A stretch of 64,000 nt of DNA, from the NCBI RefSeq assembly GCF_003852495.1, contig NZ_QAJI01000005.1, positions 1 to 64,000 of the forward strand. The letters run 5' to 3'. The stretch is from Taibaiella sp. KBW10. Lineage in GTDB: Bacteria > Bacteroidota > Bacteroidia > Chitinophagales > Chitinophagaceae. Shown here one piece after another: positions 33,818 through 42,336 of this stretch. Positions within the stretch are counted from its first letter, which is position 1; each line of letters begins with the position of its first letter. The notes under the pieces were generated by a model, which saw only the letters and a list, made by a program, of their open reading frames with translations, did not search any database and was not told the origin of the DNA. The position numbers and the translations under genes are program-made.

Positions 33818-35497
33818 ATGAATATCTTCCTGGCGCAACAAAACTATATTATCGGCGATTTTGCCTACAATACTGCTAAAATTATCGATGCCATTAAAAC
33901 GGCAAAAGCACAAGGCGGCGAACTGATTGTGTTTCCGGAATTGGCCATTTGTGGCTATCCGCCAAGGGATTTTTTAGAGTTCGACGATTTTATAGATGCC
34001 TGCCAGCAAAGCATTGACCTGATCTGTAAAGAAGCGGGCGAAATTGCTGTACTGGTCGGAGCACCGAGCCGGAATCCTGTACCACAGGGAAAGAATTTAT
34101 TCAACAGTGCCTATTTTATTTATGAAAATAAAGTGCAGCAGATCATCAATAAGACCTTGCTGCCCAATTATGATATTTTTGACGAGTATCGCTATTTTGA
34201 ACCCTCCTTCGATTGGTCTATCGTTTCTTTCAAAGGATTGAAACTGGCTGTAACCATTTGTGAAGACATTTGGGATATGGAAGATGACCTGATGTATCGT
34301 TTTTCACCCATGGAAAAACTGATCGAACAGTCGCCGGATCTCATGATCAACCTCAGTGCTTCTCCTTTTGATTATACCCATGCAGAAGACCGCTTGTGGG
34401 TCGTAAGCAAAAATTGTGTACAATATCAATTGCCTATGCTCTACTGTAATACCGTAGGCTCACAAACAGAAATCGTATTTGATGGCGGTTCTTTAATCGC
34501 AGATGCACAGGGAAACATCCTCAAAGAATGCCCTTATTTTGAAGAGGTACTTGTTGCCGTAGATTTTACCGATAGTAAGCTGCAACTTCCGGTAGTGAAG
34601 CCGGTAGAAACCTTACCACTGGCACCTTGTAATCCGGTTACCTTTGATTATACTTTAAATATTGACCGCATACACCAGGCATTGGTGATGGGCATCAGGC
34701 AGTATTTTGAAAAAATGGGTTTTAAAAAAGCAGTTGTCGCCAGTTCTGGCGGTATTGATAGTGCCGTTACGCTGGCTTTAGCCTGTGAAGCTTTGGGACC
34801 GGAAAATGTACATGCTTTGCTGATGCCGTCTCAATTCTCTACCGGGCACTCGGTCAGCGATGCCGAACAGCTCTCCAAAAACCTGAATAACCACTACGAT
34901 ATTATTCCTATTAAAAAGGTCTACGATGCCTTTGAAAGCAGCCTGGAACCGGTTTTTAAGGATTTGCCTTTTAACGTAACAGAAGAAAATATACAGGCGC
35001 GTACAAGAGGGACACTTGTTATGGCTTTGGCCAATAAATTCAATTATATATTGCTCAATACTTCTAATAAAAGTGAACTGGCAACCGGCTATGGTACACT
35101 ATATGGCGATATGGCCGGCGGCATTGCCGTGTTAGGGGATGTCTACAAAATGCAGGTATTTGAACTGGCCAGATACCTTAACCGTGACAAAGAGATTATA
35201 CCGGAGCATATCATCACGAAACCACCATCTGCAGAGCTGAGGCCTGATCAAAAAGATAGTGACAGCTTACCGGACTACAGTATTCTGGATACCATCATTT
35301 ATCAGTATGTCGAGCGCAGACAAAGTCCTCAGGATATTATCGCGCAGGGATTTGATACGGATTTGGTGAAGCGGGTCATCACGATGATCAACCGGAACGA
35401 ATATAAAAGAAACCAGTTTTGCCCGATCATCAGGGTATCACCCAAGTCCTTCGGTATTGGCAGAAGAATGCCGATTGTAGGCAAATATTTAGGATAA
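33818..35497 (+). CDS. nadE: NAD+ synthetase with N-terminal glutaminase-type nitrilase domain
   Basis: 559 aa. Residues 1-260 are a nitrilase/amidase domain with the Glu-Lys-Cys triad: VFPELAICGYPPRDF, NKTLLPNYDIFDEYRYFEP and VTICEDIWDME. Residues about 280-559 are the NAD synthetase domain, with the PPi loop VVASSGGIDSAVTLALACEA near 305-324, STGHSVSDAEQLSKNLN, NTSNKSELATGYGTLYGDMA and KPPSAELRPDQKDSDSLPDY. It makes NAD+ from nicotinate adenine dinucleotide, ATP and glutamine. It is followed 36 bp later by tryptophan 2,3-dioxygenase, which fits NAD synthesis from tryptophan. Confidence 0.96.
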   Translation: MNIFLAQQNYIIGDFAYNTAKIIDAIKTAKAQGGELIVFPELAICGYPPRDFLEFDDFIDACQQSIDLICKEAGEIAVLVGAPSRNPVPQGKNLFNSAYFIYENKVQQIINKTLLPNYDIFDEYRYFEPSFDWSIVSFKGLKLAVTICEDIWDMEDDLMYRFSPMEKLIEQSPDLMINLSASPFDYTHAEDRLWVVSKNCVQYQLPMLYCNTVGSQTEIVFDGGSLIADAQGNILKECPYFEEVLVAVDFTDSKLQLPVVKPVETLPLAPCNPVTFDYTLNIDRIHQALVMGIRQYFEKMGFKKAVVASSGGIDSAVTLALACEALGPENVHALLMPSQFSTGHSVSDAEQLSKNLNNHYDIIPIKKVYDAFESSLEPVFKDLPFNVTEENIQARTRGTLVMALANKFNYILLNTSNKSELATGYGTLYGDMAGGIAVLGDVYKMQVFELARYLNRDKEIIPEHIITKPPSAELRPDQKDSDSLPDYSILDTIIYQYVERRQSPQDIIAQGFDTDLVKRVITMINRNEYKRNQFCPIIRVSPKSFGIGRRMPIVGKYLG

Positions 35498-35533
35498 ACA
35501 GTACATCAGTATCATTAAAATTATTTTATACAA

Positions 35534-36568
35534 ATGGATAAGAAACAGCGGCCACCCGTATACTACAGCGAATACTTACAATTAGACAAAATTCTGGAAG
35601 CCCAGTTTCCGGAAAGCGCCAAGGAAGGCATCAAAGCAGATGATGAGATGTTGTTTATCATCATTCATCAGACGTATGAATTATGGTTTAAACAGATCTT
35701 ACATGAGATCAATATTATCCGTGACATCTTCAAACAGCCCAATGTTTCCGATAATTCGGCCGACATTTTCAATGCAGTTTCCCGCTTAAAACGCATCATT
35801 AAAATCCTGGAAATCCTGGTGGCACAAATCTCTGTTCTAGAGACTATGACCCCATTGGATTTCTTAGACTTCCGTGATCTGTTGCGTCCGGCATCGGGTT
35901 TCCAAAGCATACAGTTTAAAATTGTGGAAGCCTTACTGGGTCTGGAATATGAAAACCGTTTCGGACATGAATACTATTTATCTCAACTGAACGAAGCCGA
36001 CATTAACCGGGTAAAAAGTGCTGAAGGGCAAATCTCTTTGGTTGTTTTATTAAATGGTTGGCTGGAGCGCATGCCTTTTGCCCACAAATCGGAATACTGG
36101 TTGGGCGAAAATGGAAATTTCTGGGATGTATACCGCGCGACTTATGCTTCGGGCTTATCGCCTAATGAACAAGCAAACCTGGAGGTATTTGATCAGTTGT
36201 TTATCAATCCTGACCAATACCCCGCCGGAAGAAGATTAAGCCAACTGGCGATGAAAAATGCTTTGTTCATCATGTTGTATCGCGACTATCCTTTGTTACA
36301 CCTGCCTTTTGAATTACTGGATTTATTGCTGGAGGTAGATGAGCAATTATCAATGTGGCGTTATCGCCATATTCATATGGTGCAACGCGCTATTGGCAAG
36401 CGTGTGGGTACTGGAGGCAGTTCGGGTGCTGCTTATCTGAAATCGGCAGCAGAAAGCCATGTAATCTTTAAGGAAATAGCAGAGATCAGTTCCTTCCTGA
36501 TGCCAAGGGGAGATTTACCAAAACTGCCGGAGCAACTGGTGGCCGATTTATGCTTTAACCGAAGCTAA
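35534..36568 (+). CDS. kynA: Tryptophan 2,3-dioxygenase
   Basis: 344 aa haem enzyme that opens the indole ring of tryptophan to give N-formylkynurenine. Motifs: YSEYLQLDKILEAQFP at the N-terminus, FIIIHQTYELWFKQILHEI (substrate-binding His/Tyr/Phe) near 37-55, TPLDFLDFRDLLRPASGFQS near 100-120, the distal region WRYRHIHMVQRAIG with the axial haem His near 280, and GTGGSSGAAYLKSA near 293. Fully consistent with bacterial TDO. The kynurenine pathway can feed quinolinate and NAD; no other kyn or nad biosynthetic gene is in the window apart from nadE just upstream. Confidence 0.96.
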   Translation: MDKKQRPPVYYSEYLQLDKILEAQFPESAKEGIKADDEMLFIIIHQTYELWFKQILHEINIIRDIFKQPNVSDNSADIFNAVSRLKRIIKILEILVAQISVLETMTPLDFLDFRDLLRPASGFQSIQFKIVEALLGLEYENRFGHEYYLSQLNEADINRVKSAEGQISLVVLLNGWLERMPFAHKSEYWLGENGNFWDVYRATYASGLSPNEQANLEVFDQLFINPDQYPAGRRLSQLAMKNALFIMLYRDYPLLHLPFELLDLLLEVDEQLSMWRYRHIHMVQRAIGKRVGTGGSSGAAYLKSAAESHVIFKEIAEISSFLMPRGDLPKLPEQLVADLCFNRS

Positions 36569-36659
36569 GGTTTTCGTTAATTTATTGTCATTCTGATCTG
36601 AATTAGCGCAACATATGATTTAGTGCTGTAACTTGGTGTAAATTTAAAAACAACAAAAC

Positions 36660-37262
36660 ATGAACGTCTCTGAATTGTTAAACAGCGCCACAGGGCAACA
36701 AATCGTAAGTAATATTTCCAGCCAGTTTGGATTGGATCAGAACCAGGCGGTGTCTGCAGTGCAGGCAGCAGTACCAATGATCCTTGGCGGTCTGGGGCGC
36801 AATGCACAAACTCCGGAAGGGGCAGAAGCATTAAACAGTGCTTTGGAATCGAAGCATGACGGCAGCGTTTTAGATAACATTCAGGGCTTTTTTGGCAACA
36901 GCGATGCCGCCCAACAAGATGGTTCCGGTATTTTGGGACATATCTTCGGCAATCAGGTAGAACAAGTACAGAGTGGTGTATCCCAATCTTCCGGCATTAG
37001 CATGCAAAAGATCGGACCCATCATTGCGATGTTAGCACCTATCGTTTTGGGCTATCTGAGCAAACAGAAACAAAACAACAATGTTACGAATTCGGGTGGC
37101 TTAGGCGACCTGATTGGTGGTTTGGCCGGTAGCCTCGGTGGCGGACAAACACAAAGCCAGGGTCAGGGCGGCGGATTGATTGATATGGTTTCCGGTTTTT
37201 TAGATAAAAACAAAGACGGGAATGTCATCGACGACATCATGGGTATGTTCGGTAAAAAATAA
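36660..37262 (+). CDS. DUF937 (YidB-like) protein with an EF-hand-like tail
   Basis: 200 aa. The N-terminal 140 residues match DUF937: VSELLNSATGQQIVSNISSQ, QAVSAVQAAVPMILGGLGRN, KIGPIIAMLAPIVLGYLSKQ. A Gly/Gln-rich linker follows (GGLAGSLGGGQTQSQGQGGG), then DKNKDGNVIDDIMGMFG, whose DxNxDGxxxDD pattern resembles a calcium-binding EF-hand loop. No signal peptide. Function is unknown; family members are small helical proteins. The 74-aa protein at 41011-41235 ends with a comparable GMFSKK tail. A terminator follows. Confidence 0.75.
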   Translation: MNVSELLNSATGQQIVSNISSQFGLDQNQAVSAVQAAVPMILGGLGRNAQTPEGAEALNSALESKHDGSVLDNIQGFFGNSDAAQQDGSGILGHIFGNQVEQVQSGVSQSSGISMQKIGPIIAMLAPIVLGYLSKQKQNNNVTNSGGLGDLIGGLAGSLGGGQTQSQGQGGGLIDMVSGFLDKNKDGNVIDDIMGMFGKK

Positions 37263-37287
37263 TTTTTTAATTGTGATTGAATAGAGG

Positions 37288-37316
37288 AGCGACTTTCGAA
37301 AGAGAGTCGCTTTTTT
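37288..37316 (+). terminator. Terminator after the DUF937 gene
   Basis: AGCGACT (37288-37294) pairs with AGTCGCT (37305-37311), then a T tract to 37316. Confidence 0.75.
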
Positions 37317-37320
37317 GATG

Positions 37321-37380
37321 TCTTTTCGAGTATAGCGAAGCGAAATGAGTCATCTCAAAACATTATTGAAATGACGCGTT
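37321..37380. repeat. Short interspersed-repeat-like intergenic segment
   Basis: Contains TTTTCGAGTATAGCGAAGCG followed by GAAATGAGTCATCTCA and a second GAAATGACG. The wording (TTTCGAGNNTAGCGAAG, GAAAT, ATCTCA) resembles dispersed palindromic intergenic repeats in other Bacteroidota genomes (from memory). Only one copy is clearly in this window. Confidence 0.3.
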
Positions 37381-37435
37381 TGTCAGCACGACAATAACCC
37401 CACATTTTACCAAAAATGTATTCCCCTAAAATTGA

Positions 37436-37443
37436 TACATTTG
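37436..37443 (+). promoter_or_regulatory. -7 element for tatD/tcdA
   Basis: TACATTTG matches TAnnTTTG. It overlaps the first in-frame ATG at 37432, so translation must start downstream; the ATG at 37480 is preferred. Confidence 0.5.
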
Positions 37444-37479
37444 TTATTGAACAATATGCTCCAAAAGGCATCCCTCCTT

Positions 37480-38115
37480 ATGCACAATATACATACCCAT
37501 AGAAGCCATGGTACTGCTGCAGATGAAATCATTAGCAGGAGCACCCATTTTGACCAAAGTGTAACCCTTCCTCAATGCAGCCTGGGCCTGCACCCCTGGT
37601 ATCTCGATGATGCGGAAGTGCAATGGAAAGCACTACTGGAATATGCAGATCGCCCCAATGTATTGGCAATCGGGGAGTGTGGCCTGGATAAGGCCTGTGA
37701 TACGCCATGGGAGATCCAAACCGAATATTTTGAGAAACAAATCGCACTGGCCAATACCCTGCAGAAACCGCTGATTATTCATTGTGTAAAGGCTTACCAG
37801 GAATGCCTGCTTTTATTAAAGGCGGCAAAGGTGCCCGTGGTCTTTCACGGTTTTAATAAAAATACCGAAACGGCTAAAATGCTTTTGGCCCGGGGTTATT
37901 TCCTTTCTTTCGGTCATCAATTGCTTAAAGAAAGCTATGCAGATACTTTTCGGGAGATTCCTGTAACGCAAATGTGCTTTGAAACAGATGACCAGCCCGA
38001 ACTTTTAATCGAAGACGTATATAAAAGAGCAGCAGAAATGCTGAATTTTCCATTGGATGCCCTTATTTTGCAAATTGAAAAAAATTATCAAAACATTTTT
38101 AGGTATGCAAGATAA
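37480..38115 (+). CDS. TatD-family metal-dependent hydrolase
   Basis: 211 aa from the ATG at 37480, which gives the family start MHNIHTHRSHG (metal ligands HxH at residues 5 and 7). In-frame ATGs at 37432 and 37456 are upstream but lie on or just after the -7 element. Other ligands: Glu in VLAIGECGLDKACD near 75, His in KPLIIHCVKAYQE near 107, His in VPVVFHGFNKN near 130 and Asp in MCFETDDQP near 170. TatD proteins act as 3'-5' exonucleases or related nucleases; the substrate here is not certain. It is short for the family (usually about 255). It overlaps tcdA by 11 bp. Confidence 0.82.
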   Translation: MHNIHTHRSHGTAADEIISRSTHFDQSVTLPQCSLGLHPWYLDDAEVQWKALLEYADRPNVLAIGECGLDKACDTPWEIQTEYFEKQIALANTLQKPLIIHCVKAYQECLLLLKAAKVPVVFHGFNKNTETAKMLLARGYFLSFGHQLLKESYADTFREIPVTQMCFETDDQPELLIEDVYKRAAEMLNFPLDALILQIEKNYQNIFRYAR

Positions 38116-38827
38116 AAGTTGGTTGTCCCGGACAACACTTCTTATTGGTGACGAGGCTTTAGATCGATTAATCAACAGCCATGTGATGGTCGTTGGCCTG
38201 GGTGGCGTAGGTTCTTATGCCGCAGAATTTATATGCCGTTCCGGCGTTGGCAAAATGACCATTATTGATGGGGATGTCGTTGATCCGACCAACCGAAACC
38301 GTCAACTGCCCGCTTTAGCCACCAATCATGGGGTTTCTAAAGCCGACATCATGGCGGAAAGGCTGAAAGCCATCAATCCGGAACTGGAGTTGATCGTGGT
38401 TAAGGAGTTTATTACTCCTGAGAAAGTAGAAGAACTGCTGGATAGCAATCCTGATTATGTAATCGATGCGATTGATAGTTTTACCCCAAAGGCGACGTTC
38501 ATACGCATTGCGCACAACAGGGGCATTCGTTTTGTAAGTTCTATGGGTGCGGGCGGCAAACTGGATCCTACCCGTTTACAAGTGACGGATATTTCCAAAA
38601 CCTTTAACTGTCCTTTCGCAATGAAAGTACGCAAAAGACTAAAAAAATACCAGGTCTATAAAGGCGTGAAAGTAGTGTTCTCCGATGAATTGCCGGTAAA
38701 AGAATCCTTAATGCTGACCGATAATACCAATTTTAAGAAATCGTTCTATGGTACTATTTCTTATGTACCTGCTGCCTTTGGCGGTGCGGTAGCCTCTGTA
38801 GCCATAAGAGATTTGATGAACGCTTAA
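38105..38827 (+). CDS. tcdA: tRNA threonylcarbamoyladenosine dehydratase (ThiF/E1-like)
   Basis: 240 aa from the ATG at 38105; the frame is open for 16 codons upstream inside tatD without support. It begins MQDKSWLSRTTLLIGDEALD and has the nucleotide-binding VMVVGLGGVGSYAAEFICRS near 28-47, then IIDGDVVDPTNRNRQLPAL, DYVIDAIDSFTPKATFI and SSMGAGGKLDPTRL. These match TcdA/CsdL, which converts t6A37 to cyclic t6A in tRNA using ATP. Some ThiF/MoeB relatives look similar, but there is no rhodanese or C-terminal zinc domain. The start overlaps the tatD stop, indicating translational coupling. Confidence 0.85.
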   Translation: MQDKSWLSRTTLLIGDEALDRLINSHVMVVGLGGVGSYAAEFICRSGVGKMTIIDGDVVDPTNRNRQLPALATNHGVSKADIMAERLKAINPELELIVVKEFITPEKVEELLDSNPDYVIDAIDSFTPKATFIRIAHNRGIRFVSSMGAGGKLDPTRLQVTDISKTFNCPFAMKVRKRLKKYQVYKGVKVVFSDELPVKESLMLTDNTNFKKSFYGTISYVPAAFGGAVASVAIRDLMNA

Positions 38828-38845
38828 TATTTATGGGGTATTGTG

Positions 38846-38853
38846 TACCTTTG
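38846..38853 (+). promoter_or_regulatory. -7 element for asnS
   Basis: TACCTTTG matches TAnnTTTG, 33 bp upstream of the GTG start at 38887. Confidence 0.5.
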
Positions 38854-38886
38854 CCCGACATTTTTTATTTATAAAACTCCGAAATC

Positions 38887-40317
38887 GTGAGAACGAAAAT
38901 CAAAGACATATTAACCAGCGAACAAGTAGATTATTCCGTAAACCTTAAAGGATGGGTGCGTTCTTTCCGTAATAACCAGTTTATTGCCCTGAATGATGGC
39001 TCGATTATCCATAATATCCAAGTGGTGATCAATCCGGAAACAACGGATGAATCTTTATTGAAAAGCATTCAAACCGGTGCTGCCTTAAGTATTGAGGGTA
39101 CCGTAATCGCATCGCAGGGTAAAGGTCAGACGGTAGAAGTGGTTGCAAACAGCGTAACGCTTTTAGGAGAATGTAATCCGGAAGAGTTCCCTCTACAGGC
39201 TAAGAACAGACCCAGTTTAGAATATTTAAGAGAAATAGCTCACTTACGGTTCCGCACGAATGTGTTCGGTGCGGTCTTCCGCGTGCGCCACAGCATTGCT
39301 TATGCCATTCATAAATTCTTTAATGATAAGGGTTTTGTATACTTACATACCCCTATTGTGACGGCTTCGGATGCCGAAGGCGCCGGAGAGATGTTCCGGG
39401 TTACGACCTTACCTTTTGACAATCCCCCTCGTTTGGAAAATGGGGAGATCGATTTTACAGAAGACTTTTTTGGCAAAAGCACAAACCTTACCGTTAGCGG
39501 TCAGTTGGAAGCGGAACTGGCAGCCATGGCCTTTGGAGAAGTATATACCTTCGGGCCCACTTTCCGTGCCGAAAACTCTAATACCACGCGCCACCTGGCG
39601 GAATTCTGGATGGTAGAACCGGAAGTTGCTTTCAATGATCTGGAAGACAATATGAATCTGGCGGAATCCTTTATCCAGTATATCATCAAGCATGTACTGG
39701 ACAACAATATGGAAGATCTTAAATTCCTGGATGAGCGCCTGATCAATGAAGAAAAACAGAAACCGGCTAACGAACGCAGTGAAATGGGTTTGCTCGAGAA
39801 GCTGCAATTTGTGATCGATAATCAATTTGAACGCATCACCTATACACAGGCCATCGAGATTTTATTACAATCCAAACCATATCAGAAAAAACAATTTAAG
39901 TATGATGTGGCCTGGGGTATTGATCTGCAAAGTGAGCATGAGCGCTTCCTGGTAGAAAAACATTTCAAAAAACCGGTGATTGTGACCGACTACCCTAAAG
40001 ACATCAAGGCCTTTTATATGCGCCTGAATGACGACGGAAAAACGGTAGCAGCCATGGATATCCTGGCACCGGGTATCGGTGAGATCGTAGGTGGTTCTCA
40101 AAGAGAGGAACGTTTAGACCATCTGACCAAGCGTATGGCCGAAATGGATATCCCAACTGCAGAAATGTACTGGTATCTGGACAGCCGTCGTTTTGGTACG
40201 GCACCGCATGCCGGCTTTGGTTTAGGATTTGAGCGTATGGTTTTATTCATCACGGGTATGACCAATATCCGTGACGTAATCCCATTCCCACGGACACCGA
40301 AAAATGCTGCGTTTTAA
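38887..40317 (+). CDS. asnS: Asparaginyl-tRNA synthetase
   Basis: 476 aa, starting at GTG (no nearby in-frame ATG; the protein begins with the expected residues [10 protein letters not shown]). Residues 1-110 are the OB-fold anticodon-binding domain ([22 protein letters not shown]). The class II catalytic core follows, with motif 2 [25 protein letters not shown] near 222-246, and motif 3 [15 protein letters not shown] near 445, ending [14 protein letters not shown]. It charges tRNA-Asn with asparagine. Two insertions relative to AspRS fit AsnRS. Confidence 0.97.
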   Translation: MRTKIKDILTSEQVDYSVNLKGWVRSFRNNQFIALNDGSIIHNIQVVINPETTDESLLKSIQTGAALSIEGTVIASQGKGQTVEVVANSVTLLGECNPEEFPLQAKNRPSLEYLREIAHLRFRTNVFGAVFRVRHSIAYAIHKFFNDKGFVYLHTPIVTASDAEGAGEMFRVTTLPFDNPPRLENGEIDFTEDFFGKSTNLTVSGQLEAELAAMAFGEVYTFGPTFRAENSNTTRHLAEFWMVEPEVAFNDLEDNMNLAESFIQYIIKHVLDNNMEDLKFLDERLINEEKQKPANERSEMGLLEKLQFVIDNQFERITYTQAIEILLQSKPYQKKQFKYDVAWGIDLQSEHERFLVEKHFKKPVIVTDYPKDIKAFYMRLNDDGKTVAAMDILAPGIGEIVGGSQREERLDHLTKRMAEMDIPTAEMYWYLDSRRFGTAPHAGFGLGFERMVLFITGMTNIRDVIPFPRTPKNAAF

Positions 40318-40462
40318 ACCGCAGACAGACACGCATAAATTTTAGTACCGGAAAATGCTTCAGACCTTATGATCCTTTACGCAAAGGCGAATGGGGCAAG
40401 AAGCATTCTTCGGTTTAAGCAAAACATATTTTTTCATTCTCAGTATTGCCGATTCCTTTTTA

Positions 40463-41002
40463 ATGCTATACCTTAAGGCGCTACATATCATCTTTGTCAT
40501 TACCTGGTTTGCCGGTATATTTTATATGCCCAGGCTGTTTATATACAATACGGAAGCCCAGAGTAATCCTTCGGAGGAAGCCAAAAAAGTATTGACGCAG
40601 CAGTTTGAAATTATGATGAAGCGCTTGTGGCGCGGCATTACGATTCCCTCTGCGCTGTTAACGGCTGTATTCGGGCCGGTAGTGATGTACAAGTTCGGGT
40701 ATTTCAATAGTGTTCCGAGCTGGCTTTGGGTAAAACTATGTTTTGTACTGGGTCTGTATGTATATTTCTTTTTCCTGCATCATATTTTCAAACAACAGAT
40801 GCGCCGGGTCTATACCTACAGTTCTATGCAGCTCCGTATCTGGAATGAGGTCGCCACCATTTTTCTGGTGATTATCGTATTCTTGGTTTCAGTAAAAGAT
40901 GCCATGAGCTGGATTTATGGGCTCATCGGATTAGTCATTTTCATTATCGCCCTGATGAGTGCTATAAGGGTTTATAAAATTATTCGCAGTAAAAAATCTT
41001 AA
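40463..41002 (+). CDS. hemJ: Protoporphyrinogen IX oxidase HemJ (CopD/UPF0093 family)
   Basis: 179 aa from the ATG at 40463; the open frame begins 24 codons earlier without homology. Four to five hydrophobic helices. Key motifs: LYLKALHIIFVITWFAGIFYMPRLFIYN with the conserved His near residue 8, KRLWRGITIPSALLTAVFG near 57, and WLWVKLCFVLGLYVYFFFLHHIF near 93 with a conserved Lys. HemJ oxidises protoporphyrinogen IX in bacteria lacking HemG/HemY. This fits other haem functions in the window (ctaB, hemW). A 74-aa gene follows 8 bp downstream. Confidence 0.88.
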   Translation: MLYLKALHIIFVITWFAGIFYMPRLFIYNTEAQSNPSEEAKKVLTQQFEIMMKRLWRGITIPSALLTAVFGPVVMYKFGYFNSVPSWLWVKLCFVLGLYVYFFFLHHIFKQQMRRVYTYSSMQLRIWNEVATIFLVIIVFLVSVKDAMSWIYGLIGLVIFIIALMSAIRVYKIIRSKKS

Positions 41003-41010
41003 TTTATATC

Positions 41011-41235
41011 ATGGAACAATTAGTAAAAGAATTAGTAGAAAAAGCAAACCTGACGGAAGAGCAGGCGGCCAAAGCCACAGAAGTAATGCTGGCTTTTGTA
41101 AAAACCAAAGTGCCTCCTATGTTTCAGGACAAAATGGATGATATCCTGGCCGGAAAGTTTGATATGAGCAGCCTTATGGGTATGCTGGGCGGCAGTCCTA
41201 TGGATATGATCAAAGGTATGTTCAGCAAGAAATAA
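41011..41235 (+). CDS. Small helical protein of unknown function (74 aa)
   Basis: 74 aa, not recognised beyond a general resemblance to small DUF-type helical proteins. Its N-terminal half (EQLVKELVEKANLTEEQAAK) is an amphipathic helix; the second half (FDMSSLMGMLGGSPMDMIKG) is Met/Gly-rich and ends GMFSKK, like the GMFGKK tail of the DUF937 protein at 36660. No signal peptide. The start is firm: it lies 8 bp after hemJ and the reading frame begins there. Probably co-transcribed with hemJ. It ends at a hairpin terminator. Confidence 0.7.
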   Translation: MEQLVKELVEKANLTEEQAAKATEVMLAFVKTKVPPMFQDKMDDILAGKFDMSSLMGMLGGSPMDMIKGMFSKK

Positions 41236-41259
41236 TCAGGACTTAAATGCCTGAAACGG

Positions 41260-41314
41260 ATAGTATAAATAATAAACGATCTTTAATGACCGTCCGTTGT
41301 TTATACTATTTTTA
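41260..41314 (+). terminator. Hairpin terminator after hemJ/74-aa gene
   Basis: ATAGTATAAA (41260-41269) pairs with TTTATACTAT (41300-41309), followed by TTTTT. The 30-base loop could hold further structure. Confidence 0.6.
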
Positions 41315-41348
41315 TTTATTCATTAAAGATATAAAGATATTCTGTTCC

Positions 41349-42230
41349 ATGAAAAAGATACAATACCTGAGTATATTTATTGTGCTGCTATGCTCCAGCT
41401 TCAAAAATATATACCTGAGCAAAAAGGAACTTCAACAACAGTATCAAAGTAATACTTTTAAATCCGCAATTCTTTGTTTGGATAAAGACAGTAATAAAGT
41501 GTGGATCGGAAATTACAGTTACAATTATGCCATTGTACATTTGAATAATTCAAAGAAAAAAAGAAGTATACACCTGGGAGAAAAGTTCCGAATAGAAAAT
41601 GACACCTTGAAAGGAATGGTATATCAGGATCCTCCTATGATCCCTCAAAAAGCCAATGTAGCAATGAGTGATATAGATTTTATCGAAATCATCACTGCGA
41701 CCAAACCCATCCCCTACTATAATCTTGACAGTGCCCAACAAGCAGTGGTATTTAAGAACGATTCCATAAGCAAAGCTTTTATGGCAACGGGACATAACAA
41801 ATGGATCTTGGTTTCAAAACAGCATCCTTCAGATTCCATTATGATCTTTGAGCAGGCATGCTATGATCTTGAATTTGCCGATGGGACAAAAACACAAAAA
41901 GGGGTTGTCCGTAAGCTTACCACAGACTCTATATATATTTCGAGTGCATTCAATCCGGAAGCAGCAGCCTTTGAGCGACAGGTTTATAGCGAACTTGCCT
42001 ATCATAAAAAAGACTTAGCGATTATTTCCATTCTTAAAAAAGGGGGCTGGGATACTAAGAAGCTTGATGCTGTAACCTATGACTTGTATCCCGAAACCGA
42101 TAATAGCAACAGTCCTTCTCATTTTTACAAACTGCATGGCGAAACGGGAACGATCAGATTATATAGATATTGGTTTACGCAAGTTGGATTTGTAAAAATC
42201 TTTGAAGAGGGAGGAAAGATTTACTGGTAA
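41349..42230 (+). CDS. Hypothetical secreted protein
   Basis: 293 aa from the ATG at 41349; the open frame extends 34 codons upstream through the previous terminator, so the inner start is preferred. A weak signal peptide or anchor (KKIQYLSIFIVLLCSSFKNIY) is followed by a mixed alpha/beta region rich in Lys and Asp, with no domain recognised. Stretches such as DSIMIFEQACYDLEFADGTK and HFYKLHGETGTIRLYRYWFT are not family markers known to me. Its base composition resembles that of neighbouring genes. A strong GC-rich terminator follows. Confidence 0.6.
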   Translation: MKKIQYLSIFIVLLCSSFKNIYLSKKELQQQYQSNTFKSAILCLDKDSNKVWIGNYSYNYAIVHLNNSKKKRSIHLGEKFRIENDTLKGMVYQDPPMIPQKANVAMSDIDFIEIITATKPIPYYNLDSAQQAVVFKNDSISKAFMATGHNKWILVSKQHPSDSIMIFEQACYDLEFADGTKTQKGVVRKLTTDSIYISSAFNPEAAAFERQVYSELAYHKKDLAIISILKKGGWDTKKLDAVTYDLYPETDNSNSPSHFYKLHGETGTIRLYRYWFTQVGFVKIFEEGGKIYW

Positions 42231-42275
42231 GCAGGATCATTAACGAAGAGCATACCGGCAACAATAAAAAGAAAT

Positions 42276-42316
42276 AAAAAGGGGGCTGCGCGCCTTCGGC
42301 GCGCAGCCCCCTTTTT
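42276..42316. terminator. GC-rich 19-bp terminator hairpin, bidirectional
   Basis: AAAAAGGGGGCTGCGCGCC (42276-42294) pairs perfectly with 42298-42316, closed by a CTTCGG-type tetraloop and flanked by A and T tracts. It serves the plus-strand gene at 41349 and the convergent M28 peptidase. Confidence 0.95.
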
Positions 42317-42336
42317 ATAAGAATAATCATGATAAA

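Noticed and set aside
37432-37479. Longer N-terminus for the TatD-family gene
   Set aside because: The ATG at 37432 overlaps the -7 element. The family start HxH is at the ATG 37480; the ATG at 37456 is possible but leaves almost no leader.
42276-42316. GC-rich perfect hairpin as a foreign insertion
   Set aside because: Stem, tetraloop and flanking A/T tracts are those of a bidirectional intrinsic terminator between convergent genes; nothing else suggests insertion.
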